A DNA stretch of 54,401 nucleotides from Streptomyces olivochromogenes (lineage in GTDB: Bacteria > Actinomycetota > Actinomycetes > Streptomycetales > Streptomycetaceae): the NCBI RefSeq assembly GCF_021538895.1, contig NZ_JADDRL010000068.1, positions 1-54,401 of the forward strand, in the 5' to 3' direction. The number at the start of each line of letters is the position of its first letter. The first letter of the stretch is position 1. Shown in pieces: positions 39,801 to 48,259 of the stretch. The notes below the pieces were generated by a model, which saw nothing but the letters and a program-made list of their open reading frames with translations, did no database searches and had not been told where the DNA came from. Both the position numbers and the translations under genes were made by a program.

Positions 39801-40715
39801 GTGGGGAACTTCTTGGCAGGCAAGGTCGTCGCCGTGACGGGCGCCGGTCGCGGCATCGGCCGGGCGGTCGCGCTCGCGGCCGCCGCCGAGGGAGCACGGG
39901 TCGTCGTCAACGACTACGGCGTGTCCACCGACGGCACCTCACCCACCAGCGAGGTCGCCGAGGCCGTCGTCAAGGAGATCGAGGCGGCGGGCGGCGAGGC
40001 GGTCGCCGTGGCCGACGACATCTCCACGATGGCGGGCGGGCAGCGGGTCGTCGACGTCGCCCTGTCGTCGTACGGGCGCCTCGACGGGGTCGTCTGCGTG
40101 GCCGGGATCCTGCGGGAGCGGATGCTGTTCAACATGAGCGAGGAGGAGTGGGACCCCGTCGTCGCCACCCACCTCAAGGGCACCTTCACCGTGTTCCGGG
40201 CCGCCTCGGCGGTCATGCGCACGCAGCGCACCGGCACGCTCATCGGCTTCACCAGCGGCAACCACCAGGGCTCGGTGTCGCAGGCCAACTACAGCGCCGC
40301 GAAGGGCGGGATCATCTCGCTCGTGCGCAGCGCCGCGCTCGGCCTGCACAAGTACGGGGTGACCGCGAACGCGGTGGCCCCCGTGGCGCGTACGCGGATG
40401 TCGGCGGGCGTGCCCATGGAGCTGAAGGAGATCGGCGAGCCGGAGGACGTGGCCGCGCTGGTGGTCTATCTGCTGTCCGAGCGGGCGCGCGAGGCGGAGG
40501 TCACCGGGCAGGTGTACACGATCGCCGGGCCCAAGATCGCGGTGTGGGCCCAGCCGCGGGAGCTGCGCGCGGCCTACTGCGAGGGGTCCTGGACGCCGGA
40601 GCGGATCGCGGACTTCCTGCCGGGGGCGGTGGGGGTGGATCCGATGCCGATGCTGGCGCAGCTGGCGGCGATGGAACGGGCGGCCCGGGAAGGCTCTCGG
40701 CCCAACGCCCAGTAG
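39801..40715 (+). CDS. short-chain dehydrogenase/reductase (SDR)
   Basis: 304 residues. The NAD(P) motif is VVAVTGAGRGIGRAVAL. VCVAGILRERMLFNMSEEEW follows, and the catalytic part is FTSGNHQGSVSQANYSAAKGG with the Tyr-x-x-x-Lys. The motif FTSGNH has Ser four residues in, where the catalytic Ser is expected. The C-terminal extension (YTIAGPKIAVWAQPRELRAA) is typical of the MFE-2/HSD17B4-like SDRs of acyl-CoA catabolism, so a 3-hydroxyacyl-CoA or cyclic-alcohol dehydrogenase is likely. It begins a likely operon of SDR, acyl-CoA dehydrogenase and Zn-alcohol dehydrogenase. Confidence 0.9.
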   Translation: MGNFLAGKVVAVTGAGRGIGRAVALAAAAEGARVVVNDYGVSTDGTSPTSEVAEAVVKEIEAAGGEAVAVADDISTMAGGQRVVDVALSSYGRLDGVVCVAGILRERMLFNMSEEEWDPVVATHLKGTFTVFRAASAVMRTQRTGTLIGFTSGNHQGSVSQANYSAAKGGIISLVRSAALGLHKYGVTANAVAPVARTRMSAGVPMELKEIGEPEDVAALVVYLLSERAREAEVTGQVYTIAGPKIAVWAQPRELRAAYCEGSWTPERIADFLPGAVGVDPMPMLAQLAAMERAAREGSRPNAQ

Positions 40716-40746
40716 CTGATGTCACCGGCGCTGAGAGGAGACGTCC

Positions 40747-41901
40747 GTGGACTTTGGATTCACCGCCGAGGACGACGCGTTCCGTGCCGAGGTGCGGGCG
40801 TGGCTGGCGGCGCATGCCCAGGAAGCGCGGGATCGGCGTGCCTGGGAACGTGCGCTGGGGAAAGCGGGCTGGATCGGACTCGGGTGGGCCCAGGACGGGT
40901 ACGGCAATCGCACGGCGTCCCTCACCCAACAGGTCGCCTGGGCCGAGGAGTACGCCCGCTCGCCGGCGCCCCCGCGCTCCGGGCACATCGGGGAGAACCT
41001 GCTCGCCCCCACCCTGATCGTCCACGGCACCGACGCTCAGAAGTCCCGGTTCCTGCCGCCGATCGCCGCCGGTGACGAACTCTGGTGTCAGGGGTACAGC
41101 GAACCCGGAGCGGGATCGGACCTGGCGGGTGTGCGGACCGTGGCCGCGCGGGAGGCGGGGGAGCCGTACTTCCGGATCACCGGGCAGAAGATCTGGACCT
41201 CGCTCGCCCACGAGGCCGACTGGTGCTTCGTGCTGGCGCGGACGGACGCCGGATCGCGGCGGCACCACGGTCTGAGCTTCCTGCTGGTGCCCATGGACCA
41301 GCCGGGGCGGGTCGAGGTCCGGCCGATTCGGCAGATGACCGGGACCAGCGAGTTCAACGAGGTCTTCTTCGACGGGGCACGCGCGCACGTGGAGCACGTG
41401 GTGGGCGGCGAGGGTCAGGGCTGGAGCGTGGCGATGAGCCTGCTCGGTTTCGAGCGGGGGGTGTCCACGCTCGCCCAGCAGATCGGTTTCGCCGAGGAGT
41501 TGGCGGCGGTGGTGCGGACGGCCGTGGCGACCGGTGCCGCTCGCGACCCGGTCGTCCGGGACCGGATCGTGCGCCAGTGGGCCGAGCTGCGCACCATGCG
41601 CTGGAACGCCCTGCGCACCCTGGGCGGTTCGGGCGGACCGGGTGCGCCGAGCGTGGCCAAGCTGCTGTGGGCGGGCTGGCACCAACGGCTCGGCGAGCTG
41701 GCGGTGCTGGTGCGCGGGGCGGCGGCGGGCGTCGGCCCGGCCGACTGGTCGCCGGACGCGCCGTACGGACTCGACACCGCACAGCACCTGCTCCTCTTCT
41801 CCCGGGCCGACACCATCTACGGCGGCTCGGACCAGGTACAGCGCACGATCATCGCCGAGCGCGTGCTCGGTCTGCCGAGGGAGCCGAAGGGGGTCGTGTG
41901 A
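40747..41901 (+). CDS. acyl-CoA dehydrogenase
   Basis: 384 residues. Motifs are WIGLGWAQDGYGNRTASLTQ, WCQGYSEPGAGSDLAGVRT, GQKIWTSLAHEADWCFVLAR, and near the end IYGGSDQVQRTIIAERVLGLP. The position before GSDQ, Glu in MCAD-like enzymes, is Gly. The FERGVS helix could supply the base. It is closely related in layout to the dehydrogenase at 35483. GAGGAG lies seven bases before the GTG at 40747. Its stop overlaps the ATG of the next gene by one base, so the two are coupled. It is the third dehydrogenase of the second catabolic region. Confidence 0.9.
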   Translation: MDFGFTAEDDAFRAEVRAWLAAHAQEARDRRAWERALGKAGWIGLGWAQDGYGNRTASLTQQVAWAEEYARSPAPPRSGHIGENLLAPTLIVHGTDAQKSRFLPPIAAGDELWCQGYSEPGAGSDLAGVRTVAAREAGEPYFRITGQKIWTSLAHEADWCFVLARTDAGSRRHHGLSFLLVPMDQPGRVEVRPIRQMTGTSEFNEVFFDGARAHVEHVVGGEGQGWSVAMSLLGFERGVSTLAQQIGFAEELAAVVRTAVATGAARDPVVRDRIVRQWAELRTMRWNALRTLGGSGGPGAPSVAKLLWAGWHQRLGELAVLVRGAAAGVGPADWSPDAPYGLDTAQHLLLFSRADTIYGGSDQVQRTIIAERVLGLPREPKGVV

Positions 41902-42950
41902 TGCGCGGCGTGCTGTTCGACGGCAAGCAGGTCCAGGTCGTGGACGATCTGGAGGTACGGGATCCGGGGCCCGCGGAGGTGCTGGTCGCGATCGCCGCGG
42001 CGGGGCTGTGCCACAGCGACCTGTCCGTGGTGGACGGGACCATCCCCTTCCCGGTGCCCGTGGTGCTGGGGCACGAGGGGGCCGGGGTGGTGGAGGCGGT
42101 CGGCGCGGGCGTCACCCATGTCTCGCCCGGCGACCATGTGGCGCTGTCCACGCTCGCGAACTGCGGAACGTGCGCGGAGTGCGACCGGGGCCGGCCGACG
42201 ATGTGCCGCCAGGCCATCGGCCGGCCCGGCCGGCCCTTCAGCCGGGCGGGCCGGCCGGTCCACCAGTTCGCCTCCAACTCGGCCTTCGCGGAACGTACGG
42301 TCGTCAAGGCCGTGCAGGCCGTGCGGATCCCGAAGGACATCCCGCTGCCGTCGGCCGCGCTGATGGGCTGCGGAGTGCTGACCGGGGTGGGGGCCGTGCT
42401 CAACCGCGCCCGCGTGGACCGCGGGGACACCGTGCTGGTCATCGGCACGGGCGGGATCGGCCTGAACGTCATCCAGGGCGCCCGGATCGCGGGCGCGCTG
42501 CGGATCGTGGCGGTGGACGCCAATCCGGCGAAGGAGGAAGTGGCCCGGCAGTTCGGCGCCACGGACTTCCTGTCCTCGACGGAGGGAGTGAAGGAGATCC
42601 TGCCGAACGGCGCGGACCACGCCTTCGAGTGCGTGGGCCGGGTGGAGCTGATCCGGCAGGCGATCGACCTCCTCGACCGCCACGGCCAGGCGGTCCTGCT
42701 CGGGGTGCCGCCCGCCACGGCCGAGGCGTCCTTCCTCGTCTCCGCCATGTACCTGGACAAGTCCATCCTCGGCTGCCGCTACGGCTCATCACGCCCCCAG
42801 CGCGACATCGCCCTGTACGCCGAGCTCTACCGCCAAGGCCGCCTGCTCCTGGACGAGTTGGTGACCGGCACCTACCCGGTCGAGGACTTCGAGAAGGCCC
42901 GGGCGGACGCGGAGGCGGGCCGGGTGGCCAGGGGGGTGCTCACGTTCTGA
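41901..42950 (+). CDS. zinc-dependent alcohol dehydrogenase (MDR superfamily)
   Basis: 349 residues. Catalytic zinc ligands are Cys37 and His58/Glu59 (LGHEGAGVVE). The structural zinc site is complete, with Cys88, 91, 94 and 102 (NCGTCAECDRGRPTMC). The cofactor motif is VIGTGGIGLNVIQGARIAGA, then IVAVDANPAKEEVARQFGATDF. This is class-III/benzyl-alcohol-like, so it probably oxidises a primary or cyclic alcohol with NAD (or a mycothiol/thiol adduct). The start is fixed by the TGATG overlap with the acyl-CoA dehydrogenase. In the pathway it could provide an aldehyde or ketone step for the activated acid. Confidence 0.92.
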   Translation: MRGVLFDGKQVQVVDDLEVRDPGPAEVLVAIAAAGLCHSDLSVVDGTIPFPVPVVLGHEGAGVVEAVGAGVTHVSPGDHVALSTLANCGTCAECDRGRPTMCRQAIGRPGRPFSRAGRPVHQFASNSAFAERTVVKAVQAVRIPKDIPLPSAALMGCGVLTGVGAVLNRARVDRGDTVLVIGTGGIGLNVIQGARIAGALRIVAVDANPAKEEVARQFGATDFLSSTEGVKEILPNGADHAFECVGRVELIRQAIDLLDRHGQAVLLGVPPATAEASFLVSAMYLDKSILGCRYGSSRPQRDIALYAELYRQGRLLLDELVTGTYPVEDFEKARADAEAGRVARGVLTF

Positions 42951-42977
42951 GCCGCCGCGGAGGGCGGCCGTCCCGAG

Positions 42978-42986
42978 TTGTCCACA
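42978..42986 (+). other. DnaA-box-like sequence TTGTCCACA
   Basis: Exact match to the preferred Streptomyces DnaA box, in the gap before the MFS gene. A second TTGTCCACA (bottom strand, 38891-38899) lies within the cyclase gene, opposite a near copy TTCTCCACA. No cluster that would suggest an origin. Confidence 0.35.
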
Positions 42987-43038
42987 GGCGGGGGAAATTC
43001 GGTCGGCCACTGTCGGTGCCGACCCCTACCGTCATCGC

Positions 43039-44310
43039 ATGAGCTACCGCGACGTCGCCTCCCAACAGGTCCTGACCTGGGCCTGCGTGGCCATCGGTGC
43101 CCGTATGCCGGTGGCCATGGCCCCGCTGGCCCTGGTCTTCCTGGTCCGGGAACGCCCCGGCGGCTACTCCCTGGGCGCGGCCCTCGCCGCCGCCTACGTG
43201 ATCGGGGAGATCCTCGGCGCCCCCGTCCTCGGCATGCGTCTGAAGCCCGACCGCGCCCGCCCCCACCTGGCCGCGGGCCTCGCCGCCGGAGCCGCCGGCT
43301 TCGCCGGCCTCGGCCTGCTGCCCACCGCACACCCCGTCATACTCGCGGCGTTCGCCTTCCTCGCGGGCGCCGGCCCCTCCGCGGCCCCCGGCGGACTGCG
43401 CACCCTGCTCACCTCGCTGGTCCCGGCGCGCGCGGCGACCCAGGCGCTGTCCTTCGAGTCGATGCTCACCTTCGGGGTGTGGGCCCTGTCCCCGGCCGCC
43501 GTCACCGGCCTCGCCCTCGGCGTCGCACCGTGGCTCCCACCGCTGCTCGAAGCCGCCCTGATGGCGTCCTCGGTCGCGGGACTGTGGCTGCTTCCCGCCG
43601 GCTGGGCGGCGGACGCGCGGGAGGACGAGGAGGGCACCTCCCGGCTGCGCGTCCTGACCCGCGCCTGGCCGGTGTATGTCACGGGCGCGGCGAGCCTGTC
43701 GCTGCTCGCCCTCGCCGAACTCGTCCTGCCCGCCCTGCTGGAGCAGCGCGGCATCGGCGTCGGCTGGTCCGGCCCGCTGCTCACGGTGATGTCGGTGACC
43801 TCGGCCGTCGGCGCGTTCCTGTACGGGCTGCGGTCCTGGCCGGGGCGGCTGCGGACGCGCAGCCTGGTGCTGATGTGCGGGATGTCGGCGGCGCTGATCC
43901 TGCTCGCGCTGATACCCGCAGCCCCTGGGGTCGCCGCCGCGCTGGCCGTGGCCGGCCTGCTCCAGTCGGGCGCCATGCTCACCCGCAACCTGTCCCTGCG
44001 CGAGGCACTCCCGCCGGGCGCCCTGGCCGCCGGCTACTCGGTCATGTACGCGGCCGTCGGCGCGGGTTACGCCGCCACCGGCTCCCTGGCCGGAGCCCTG
44101 CTCGACGTCGTCGCCCCCTCGACGGCGATCCTGGCGGGCGTGGCCCTGACCCTGGTGCTCACGGCGATCGGCTGGTGGGGCGAGCGACGTGCCGAGGCAC
44201 GCGCGGGCGGTTCAGCGGGTGACGCCGACACCGCAGTAGCGCTCGGCGCCGCCGCCGGAGCGGAACGTCCGCCGGTACGCGGTGGGGGTGACCCCGAGCG
44301 CCGCCTGTAG
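43039..44310 (+). CDS. MFS transporter
   Basis: 423 residues with about 12 hydrophobic segments, e.g. PVAMAPLALVFLV, AAGLAAGAAGFAGLGLL, LSLLALAELVLPALL, AALILLALIPAAPGVAAAL and TAILAGVALTLVLTAIGWW. A charged loop ADAREDEEGTSRLRV separates the halves. The family pattern resembles small drug or sugar-like efflux MFS proteins; the substrate is unknown. The hydrophilic tail after residue ~390 overlaps 99 bases of the converging GlxA-type regulator, so the true C-terminus probably includes a free cytoplasmic tail. The ATG at 43039 follows a TACCGTC-like -10. Confidence 0.85.
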   Translation: MSYRDVASQQVLTWACVAIGARMPVAMAPLALVFLVRERPGGYSLGAALAAAYVIGEILGAPVLGMRLKPDRARPHLAAGLAAGAAGFAGLGLLPTAHPVILAAFAFLAGAGPSAAPGGLRTLLTSLVPARAATQALSFESMLTFGVWALSPAAVTGLALGVAPWLPPLLEAALMASSVAGLWLLPAGWAADAREDEEGTSRLRVLTRAWPVYVTGAASLSLLALAELVLPALLEQRGIGVGWSGPLLTVMSVTSAVGAFLYGLRSWPGRLRTRSLVLMCGMSAALILLALIPAAPGVAAALAVAGLLQSGAMLTRNLSLREALPPGALAAGYSVMYAAVGAGYAATGSLAGALLDVVAPSTAILAGVALTLVLTAIGWWGERRAEARAGGSAGDADTAVALGAAAGAERPPVRGGGDPERRL

Positions 44311-45234
44311 GTGCTGGCGCATCGACTGGGCCGTGCCGAAGCCCGCGTCCCGGGCCACCTGGTCGACGGAGAGGTCGGTGGACTCCAGCAGGTGCCGGGC
44401 GCGTTCGACGCGCTGCTGCGTGAGCCACTGGCCGGGGCTGATGCCGACCTCCTCGCGGAAACGGCGGGTGAAGGTGCGCACCGACATGGACTCCTGCTCG
44501 GCCATGTCCCGCAGCTGGATCGGCTCGTGCAGCCGGCCCAGCGCCCAGGCGCGGGCGGCGGTCGTGGTGGCCAACTGGGGGTCCGGCACGGGCCGGTGGA
44601 TGTACTGCGCCTGACCGCCGTCGCGGTGCGGCGGTACGACCGTGCGGCGGGCCACCTCGTTGGCGATCGCGGTGCCGTGGTCGCGGCGCACGATGTGCAG
44701 GCACAGGTCGATCCCGGCGGCGACGCCCGCCGAGGTCAGCACGTCGCCGTCGTCCACGAACAGCACGTCCGCGTCCACCTTGATCCGCGGGAACACCCGC
44801 TGGAAGCGTTCGGCGTCGGCCCAGTGCGTGGCCGCCGGGCGGCCGTCCAGGTAGCCGGCGGCGGCCAGGACGTAGCCGCCGGTGCAGATGGCGGCGAGCC
44901 GGGTGCCAGGGCGGATGTGGGCGAGCGCGGCGGCGAGTTCGTCGGTCAGCACGCCCTCGTCGAAGACCGGGCCGAGCTCGTACGACGCCGGGACGACGAC
45001 CGTGTCGGCGGTGGCCAGGACCTCCGGGCCGTGGGGCACGTGGATGTGGAAGTCGGCGTCCGTCTCGACCGGGCCGGGCGGCCGGATCGAGCAGGTGAGG
45101 ACCTCGTAGAGGTGGCGTCCCTCGGCGTCCTTCGGACGGCCGAAGATGCGGTGCGGGATGCCCAGCTCGAAGGGGAGCAGCCCGTCGAGGGCGAGGACGA
45201 CGACGCGATGCGGGTGGAGCGCGGTCCGATCCAT
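44212..45234 (-). CDS. GlxA-family transcriptional regulator (DJ-1/PfpI plus AraC HTH)
   Basis: 340 residues. The N-terminal ~190 form a DJ-1/PfpI-like domain (VVVLALDGLLPFELGIPHRI, VVVPASYELG, RLAAICTGGYVLAAAGYLDG) with a Cys at the nucleophile elbow. Residues ~220-325 are an AraC double HTH (QLRDMAEQESMSVRTFTRRF, LLESTDLSVDQVARDAGFGT). It probably senses a small molecule and controls a transporter or enzyme. The divergent MFS gene starts 38 bases from its ATG, so that is the likely target. Its 3' end overlaps the previous MFS gene by 99 bases. Confidence 0.92.
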   Translation of the reverse strand: MDRTALHPHRVVVLALDGLLPFELGIPHRIFGRPKDAEGRHLYEVLTCSIRPPGPVETDADFHIHVPHGPEVLATADTVVVPASYELGPVFDEGVLTDELAAALAHIRPGTRLAAICTGGYVLAAAGYLDGRPAATHWADAERFQRVFPRIKVDADVLFVDDGDVLTSAGVAAGIDLCLHIVRRDHGTAIANEVARRTVVPPHRDGGQAQYIHRPVPDPQLATTTAARAWALGRLHEPIQLRDMAEQESMSVRTFTRRFREEVGISPGQWLTQQRVERARHLLESTDLSVDQVARDAGFGTAQSMRQHLQAALGVTPTAYRRTFRSGGGAERYCGVGVTR

Positions 45235-45272
45235 GGCCCGATCCTAACCAATGCTGGCCTTCGGGCCACTCG

Positions 45273-46616
45273 ATGAAGGAGAACGCGGAACGGAAGCTTT
45301 ATGTCGTGACCCAGACAAGCGAAGCCGCAGCCGCCATACAGGCCCCGCCCGCCAGGAAGCGGAACCGCATCCACCGGGCGTGGTTCGTCGCCGCCGTCAC
45401 CTTCGTCACGATCGTCGGCGCGGCGGCCTTCCGCTCGCTGCCCGGCCTGCTCATCGACCCGCTGCACCAGGAGTTCGGCTGGTCGCGCGGCACCATCGGC
45501 GCCGCTGTCTCCGTCAACCTCGCGCTGTACGGGCTCACCGCGCCGTTCGCGGCGGCGCTGATGGACCGCTTCGGCATCCGCAAGGTGGTCGCGGTCGCGC
45601 TGACCGTGATCTCGATCGGCTCGGGCCTGACCGTCTGGATGACGGCGGCCTGGCAGCTGATGCTGTGCTGGGGCCTGCTGGTCGGACTGGGCTCCGGTTC
45701 GATGGCCCTCGCCTTCGCCGCGACCGTCACCAACCGCTGGTTCACCGAGCGGCGCGGCCTGGTCAGCGGCATCCTCACCGCCGGCTCCGCCTCCGGCCAG
45801 CTGATCTTCCTGCCGCTGCTGTCCTGGATGGTCGAGACGTACGACTGGCGTCCGGCCGCCGTGACGGTCGCCCTCGCGGCCCTCGCGGTCGTCCCGTTCG
45901 TCTGGCTGCTGCTGCGCGACCACCCGGCCGACGTGGGCGTGAAGCCGTACGGCGCGAGCGCGTTCGTACCGAAGCCGCAGCCGGTCACCGGTGCCGCCCG
46001 ACGCGCCCTCACGGTCCTGTCCTCCGCCGTCCGCACCGGCCCCTTCTGGCTACTGGCCGGCACCTTCGCGATCTGCGGCGCCTCCACCAACGGCCTGATC
46101 CAGACCCACTTCGTGCCCGCGGCGCACGACCACGGCATGCCCATCACGGCGGCGGCCTCGCTGCTCGCGGTCATCGGCGTGTTCGACGTGGTCGGCACGA
46201 TCGCCTCCGGCTGGTTCACCGACCGCTTCGAACCGCGCCGTCTGCTCGCCGTCTACTACGCCCTGCGCGGCATCTCGCTCCTGTTCCTGCCCATGCTGCT
46301 GGCGCCGAGCGTGCACCCGCCGATGATCTTCTTCATCGTCTTCTACGGCCTCGACTGGGTCGCCACCGTCCCGCCCACCCTGGCCCTGTGCCGGGAGCAG
46401 TACGGCGAGGACAGCGCCATCGTCTTCGGCTGGGTGCTCGCCTCCCACCAGGTGGGCGCGGCCCTCGTCGCCTTCCTCGGCGGCGTGGCACGGGACGCGT
46501 TCGGCTCCTACGACATGGTCTGGTACGCCTCCGGCGCCCTGTGCGCGGCGGCCGCCCTGATGGCCCTGGTGATCAGGCGCCGACCGGCGGCCGTGGCGGC
46601 GGTGGTGCCGGCCTGA
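45273..46616 (+). CDS. MFS transporter, oxalate/formate-antiporter or monocarboxylate type
   Basis: 447 residues, about 12 membrane segments. After a hydrophilic head comes IHRAWFVAAVTFVTIVGAAA, then EFGWSRGTIGAAVSVNLALYGL, AALMDRFGIRKVVAVALTVI, and a second half ASTNGLIQTHFVPAAHDHG, SGWFTDRFEPRRLLAVYYALR, ALCREQYGEDSAIVFGWVLASHQVGAA. The EFGWSRGTI and GIRKV motifs are typical of the monocarboxylate/OFA-like group. Uptake or efflux of a carboxylic acid would fit the catabolic genes around it; control by the divergent GlxA-type regulator is likely. An internal GTG (VVTQTSEA, ~45306) is an alternative start. Confidence 0.88.
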   Translation: MKENAERKLYVVTQTSEAAAAIQAPPARKRNRIHRAWFVAAVTFVTIVGAAAFRSLPGLLIDPLHQEFGWSRGTIGAAVSVNLALYGLTAPFAAALMDRFGIRKVVAVALTVISIGSGLTVWMTAAWQLMLCWGLLVGLGSGSMALAFAATVTNRWFTERRGLVSGILTAGSASGQLIFLPLLSWMVETYDWRPAAVTVALAALAVVPFVWLLLRDHPADVGVKPYGASAFVPKPQPVTGAARRALTVLSSAVRTGPFWLLAGTFAICGASTNGLIQTHFVPAAHDHGMPITAAASLLAVIGVFDVVGTIASGWFTDRFEPRRLLAVYYALRGISLLFLPMLLAPSVHPPMIFFIVFYGLDWVATVPPTLALCREQYGEDSAIVFGWVLASHQVGAALVAFLGGVARDAFGSYDMVWYASGALCAAAALMALVIRRRPAAVAAVVPA

Positions 46617-46625
46617 GGCCCTTGG

Positions 46626-47228
46626 TCACCCGTCGAGTCGCCTGAACTTCCCCCGATGGAACATCAGCGGTCCGTCGGGGGCCTCGCCCGTGTCCAGGGC
46701 GTCCACCCGGCCGACCACGATGAGGTGGTCGCCGCCGGTGTGCACGGCCTGGATCGTGCAGTCGATCCAGGCGGCGGTCCCGGTCAGGCGCGGGGAGCCG
46801 GAGACCGGCGCGGCGTCGTAGGGGACGCCGGCGAACTTGTCCGCGCCGCTCACCGCGAAGCCGCGGCACAGCTCGCCCTGGGCGGCGTTCAGGACGTTGA
46901 CGCAGAAGACGCCTGCGCGGGCGATGCGTGGCCAGGTCGTCGACGTACGGCCCACCATGAAGATGACGAGGGGCGGGTCGAGGGAGAGGGAGGCGAAGGA
47001 CTGGCAGGCGAAGCCGGCCGGGGAGTCCTCGCCCTCGGCGGCCGGGGCGGTGATCACGGTCACCCCGGTCGCGAAGTTCCCGAGCACGCGCCGGAACTCG
47101 TCCTGGGCGACCGGCGCCCGTTCGTCCTCGCCGACGCACCGCAACGTTGGGCGCGGCAGCGTCTCCACGGGCCCGGGGGCCGACCTGAGGTACCGGACGG
47201 CGGCGGCCGCCGCCCCTGCGTGTCCCAT
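46626..47228 (-). CDS. flavin reductase-like FMN-binding protein
   Basis: 200 residues. After an unconserved ~40-residue head the family core begins FRRVLGNFATGVTVITAP, then PAGFACQSFASLSLDPPLVI, GVFCVNVLNAAQGELCRGFA, ending DHLIVVGRVDALDTG. Such proteins supply reduced flavin to a two-component monooxygenase (HsaB-like) or work as stand-alone FMN reductases. No oxygenase partner is next to it, but the amine oxidase and FAD monooxygenase-like genes are 4-6 kb downstream. ATG at 47228 is four bases after GGAGG. Operator D (47245-47259) lies 17 bases upstream, placing it in the CTGAC-N5-GTCAG group. Confidence 0.9.
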   Translation of the reverse strand: MGHAGAAAAAVRYLRSAPGPVETLPRPTLRCVGEDERAPVAQDEFRRVLGNFATGVTVITAPAAEGEDSPAGFACQSFASLSLDPPLVIFMVGRTSTTWPRIARAGVFCVNVLNAAQGELCRGFAVSGADKFAGVPYDAAPVSGSPRLTGTAAWIDCTIQAVHTGGDHLIVVGRVDALDTGEAPDGPLMFHRGKFRRLDG

Positions 47229-47244
47229 CACCCCTCCATTGAAG

Positions 47245-47259
47245 CTGACGGTGTGTCAG
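47245..47259. promoter_or_regulatory. CTGAC-N5-GTCAG operator, site D
   Basis: CTGACGGTGTGTCAG, perfect outer arms, 17 bases upstream of the flavin reductase ATG and 52 bases before the divergent membrane-protein gene. Confidence 0.75.
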
Positions 47260-47310
47260 ATGGGAAGGGTGGCGGCAGGCTCGGCGCGGGCACCTTCGTA
47301 GGCTGCGTCC

Positions 47311-48234
47311 ATGGGGTGGGGGAACATGCGCGAACGAGTCGGTGACGGCGGGCTGTACTGGACGTCCGCCGATCGCAGTGCGGCGGCCGCGCTGAGCGGG
47401 GCCCAGGTTCCGGCGGCCGGGCTGCTGCTGTGGATCGAGAGCTTCGGCCGCGACGACTACGGCGCCGGGAACGGCGGTGCCCTCGGCGGGCTCTGCCTCC
47501 TGGTCGGCGTCCCGCTGTTGCTGCCCGTGGTGGGCATGGCGCTGACGTTCGTCCTGACCCTGCCCTCGGTGGTGCTCGCCCGCCTCGCCACGCGGCGCCT
47601 GGGCGGCCCCTCCTGGCTCTGGCACCTGGTGGCCCCGGTCGCTCCGGCTCTCGTCTGGGGCACGGTGACCGCCCTGCCGTTCTCCTGGCCGCTCACCACG
47701 ACGGTCGGGGTCCTGACCGCGCTGGGCGTCCTGCCCACGCTCGGCGTCGCCTACGTCCGCGGGCGCAGCTGGCTGCCGGGGGGTGTCTGGTGGCGCGCGG
47801 CGCTCGGCTCGGCCGGCCTGTTCGTCCTGGCCTTCGGTGGCGGGGTGCTGGCCACCGAGAGCGGCCTGATCAAGCAGTACGAGCCCCCGAAGCTCAGCGC
47901 CGCCCGGCTCGTGGGGGAGTGGCACGGCCCGCACGGGGCGGTCCTGCGGCTGGGCCCGGACGGGCACGCGGAGGCCACCGGGCTGCCGGCCGAGCCTCCC
48001 GTCGACGACTGGCCGGAAAAGGAGTTCGTCCGGTGCGACGGCACCGGCACCTGGGCCCGCGAGGACGGCGAGAGCGACGGCGGCCGTGAGGGCATCGGCC
48101 TGCGTCTGAAGGGGGACTGCGGAGACGAGACCCACTGGTCCTTCGGCGGCAGCGTGGACGCCCCCGAACTCTTCGTGATCTTCGGCGAACTGGACGGGGG
48201 CGAACCCACGATCCTCCGGCCGGCCCGGAGCTGA
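47311..48234 (+). CDS. membrane protein of unknown function
   Basis: 307 residues. Four or five hydrophobic segments occupy ~28-190 (AQVPAAGLLLWI, GGLCLLVGVPLLLPVVGMAL, PVAPALVWGTVTALPF, TTVGVLTALGVLPTLGVAYV, GSAGLFVLAFGGGVLA). An outer or inner soluble C-terminal domain of ~100 residues follows, with EWHGPHGAVLRLGPDGHAEA and RCDGTGTWAREDGES. The C-terminal part resembles small beta domains (THAP/lipocalin-like) seen in Streptomyces membrane proteins; I do not recognise a function. TAGGCT seven bases upstream suggests a leaderless transcript from ATG 47311; ATG at 47326 is another possible start. Confidence 0.7.
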   Translation: MGWGNMRERVGDGGLYWTSADRSAAAALSGAQVPAAGLLLWIESFGRDDYGAGNGGALGGLCLLVGVPLLLPVVGMALTFVLTLPSVVLARLATRRLGGPSWLWHLVAPVAPALVWGTVTALPFSWPLTTTVGVLTALGVLPTLGVAYVRGRSWLPGGVWWRAALGSAGLFVLAFGGGVLATESGLIKQYEPPKLSAARLVGEWHGPHGAVLRLGPDGHAEATGLPAEPPVDDWPEKEFVRCDGTGTWAREDGESDGGREGIGLRLKGDCGDETHWSFGGSVDAPELFVIFGELDGGEPTILRPARS

Positions 48235-48259
48235 GCCGTACCGCCCCCGACCGCCGCGC

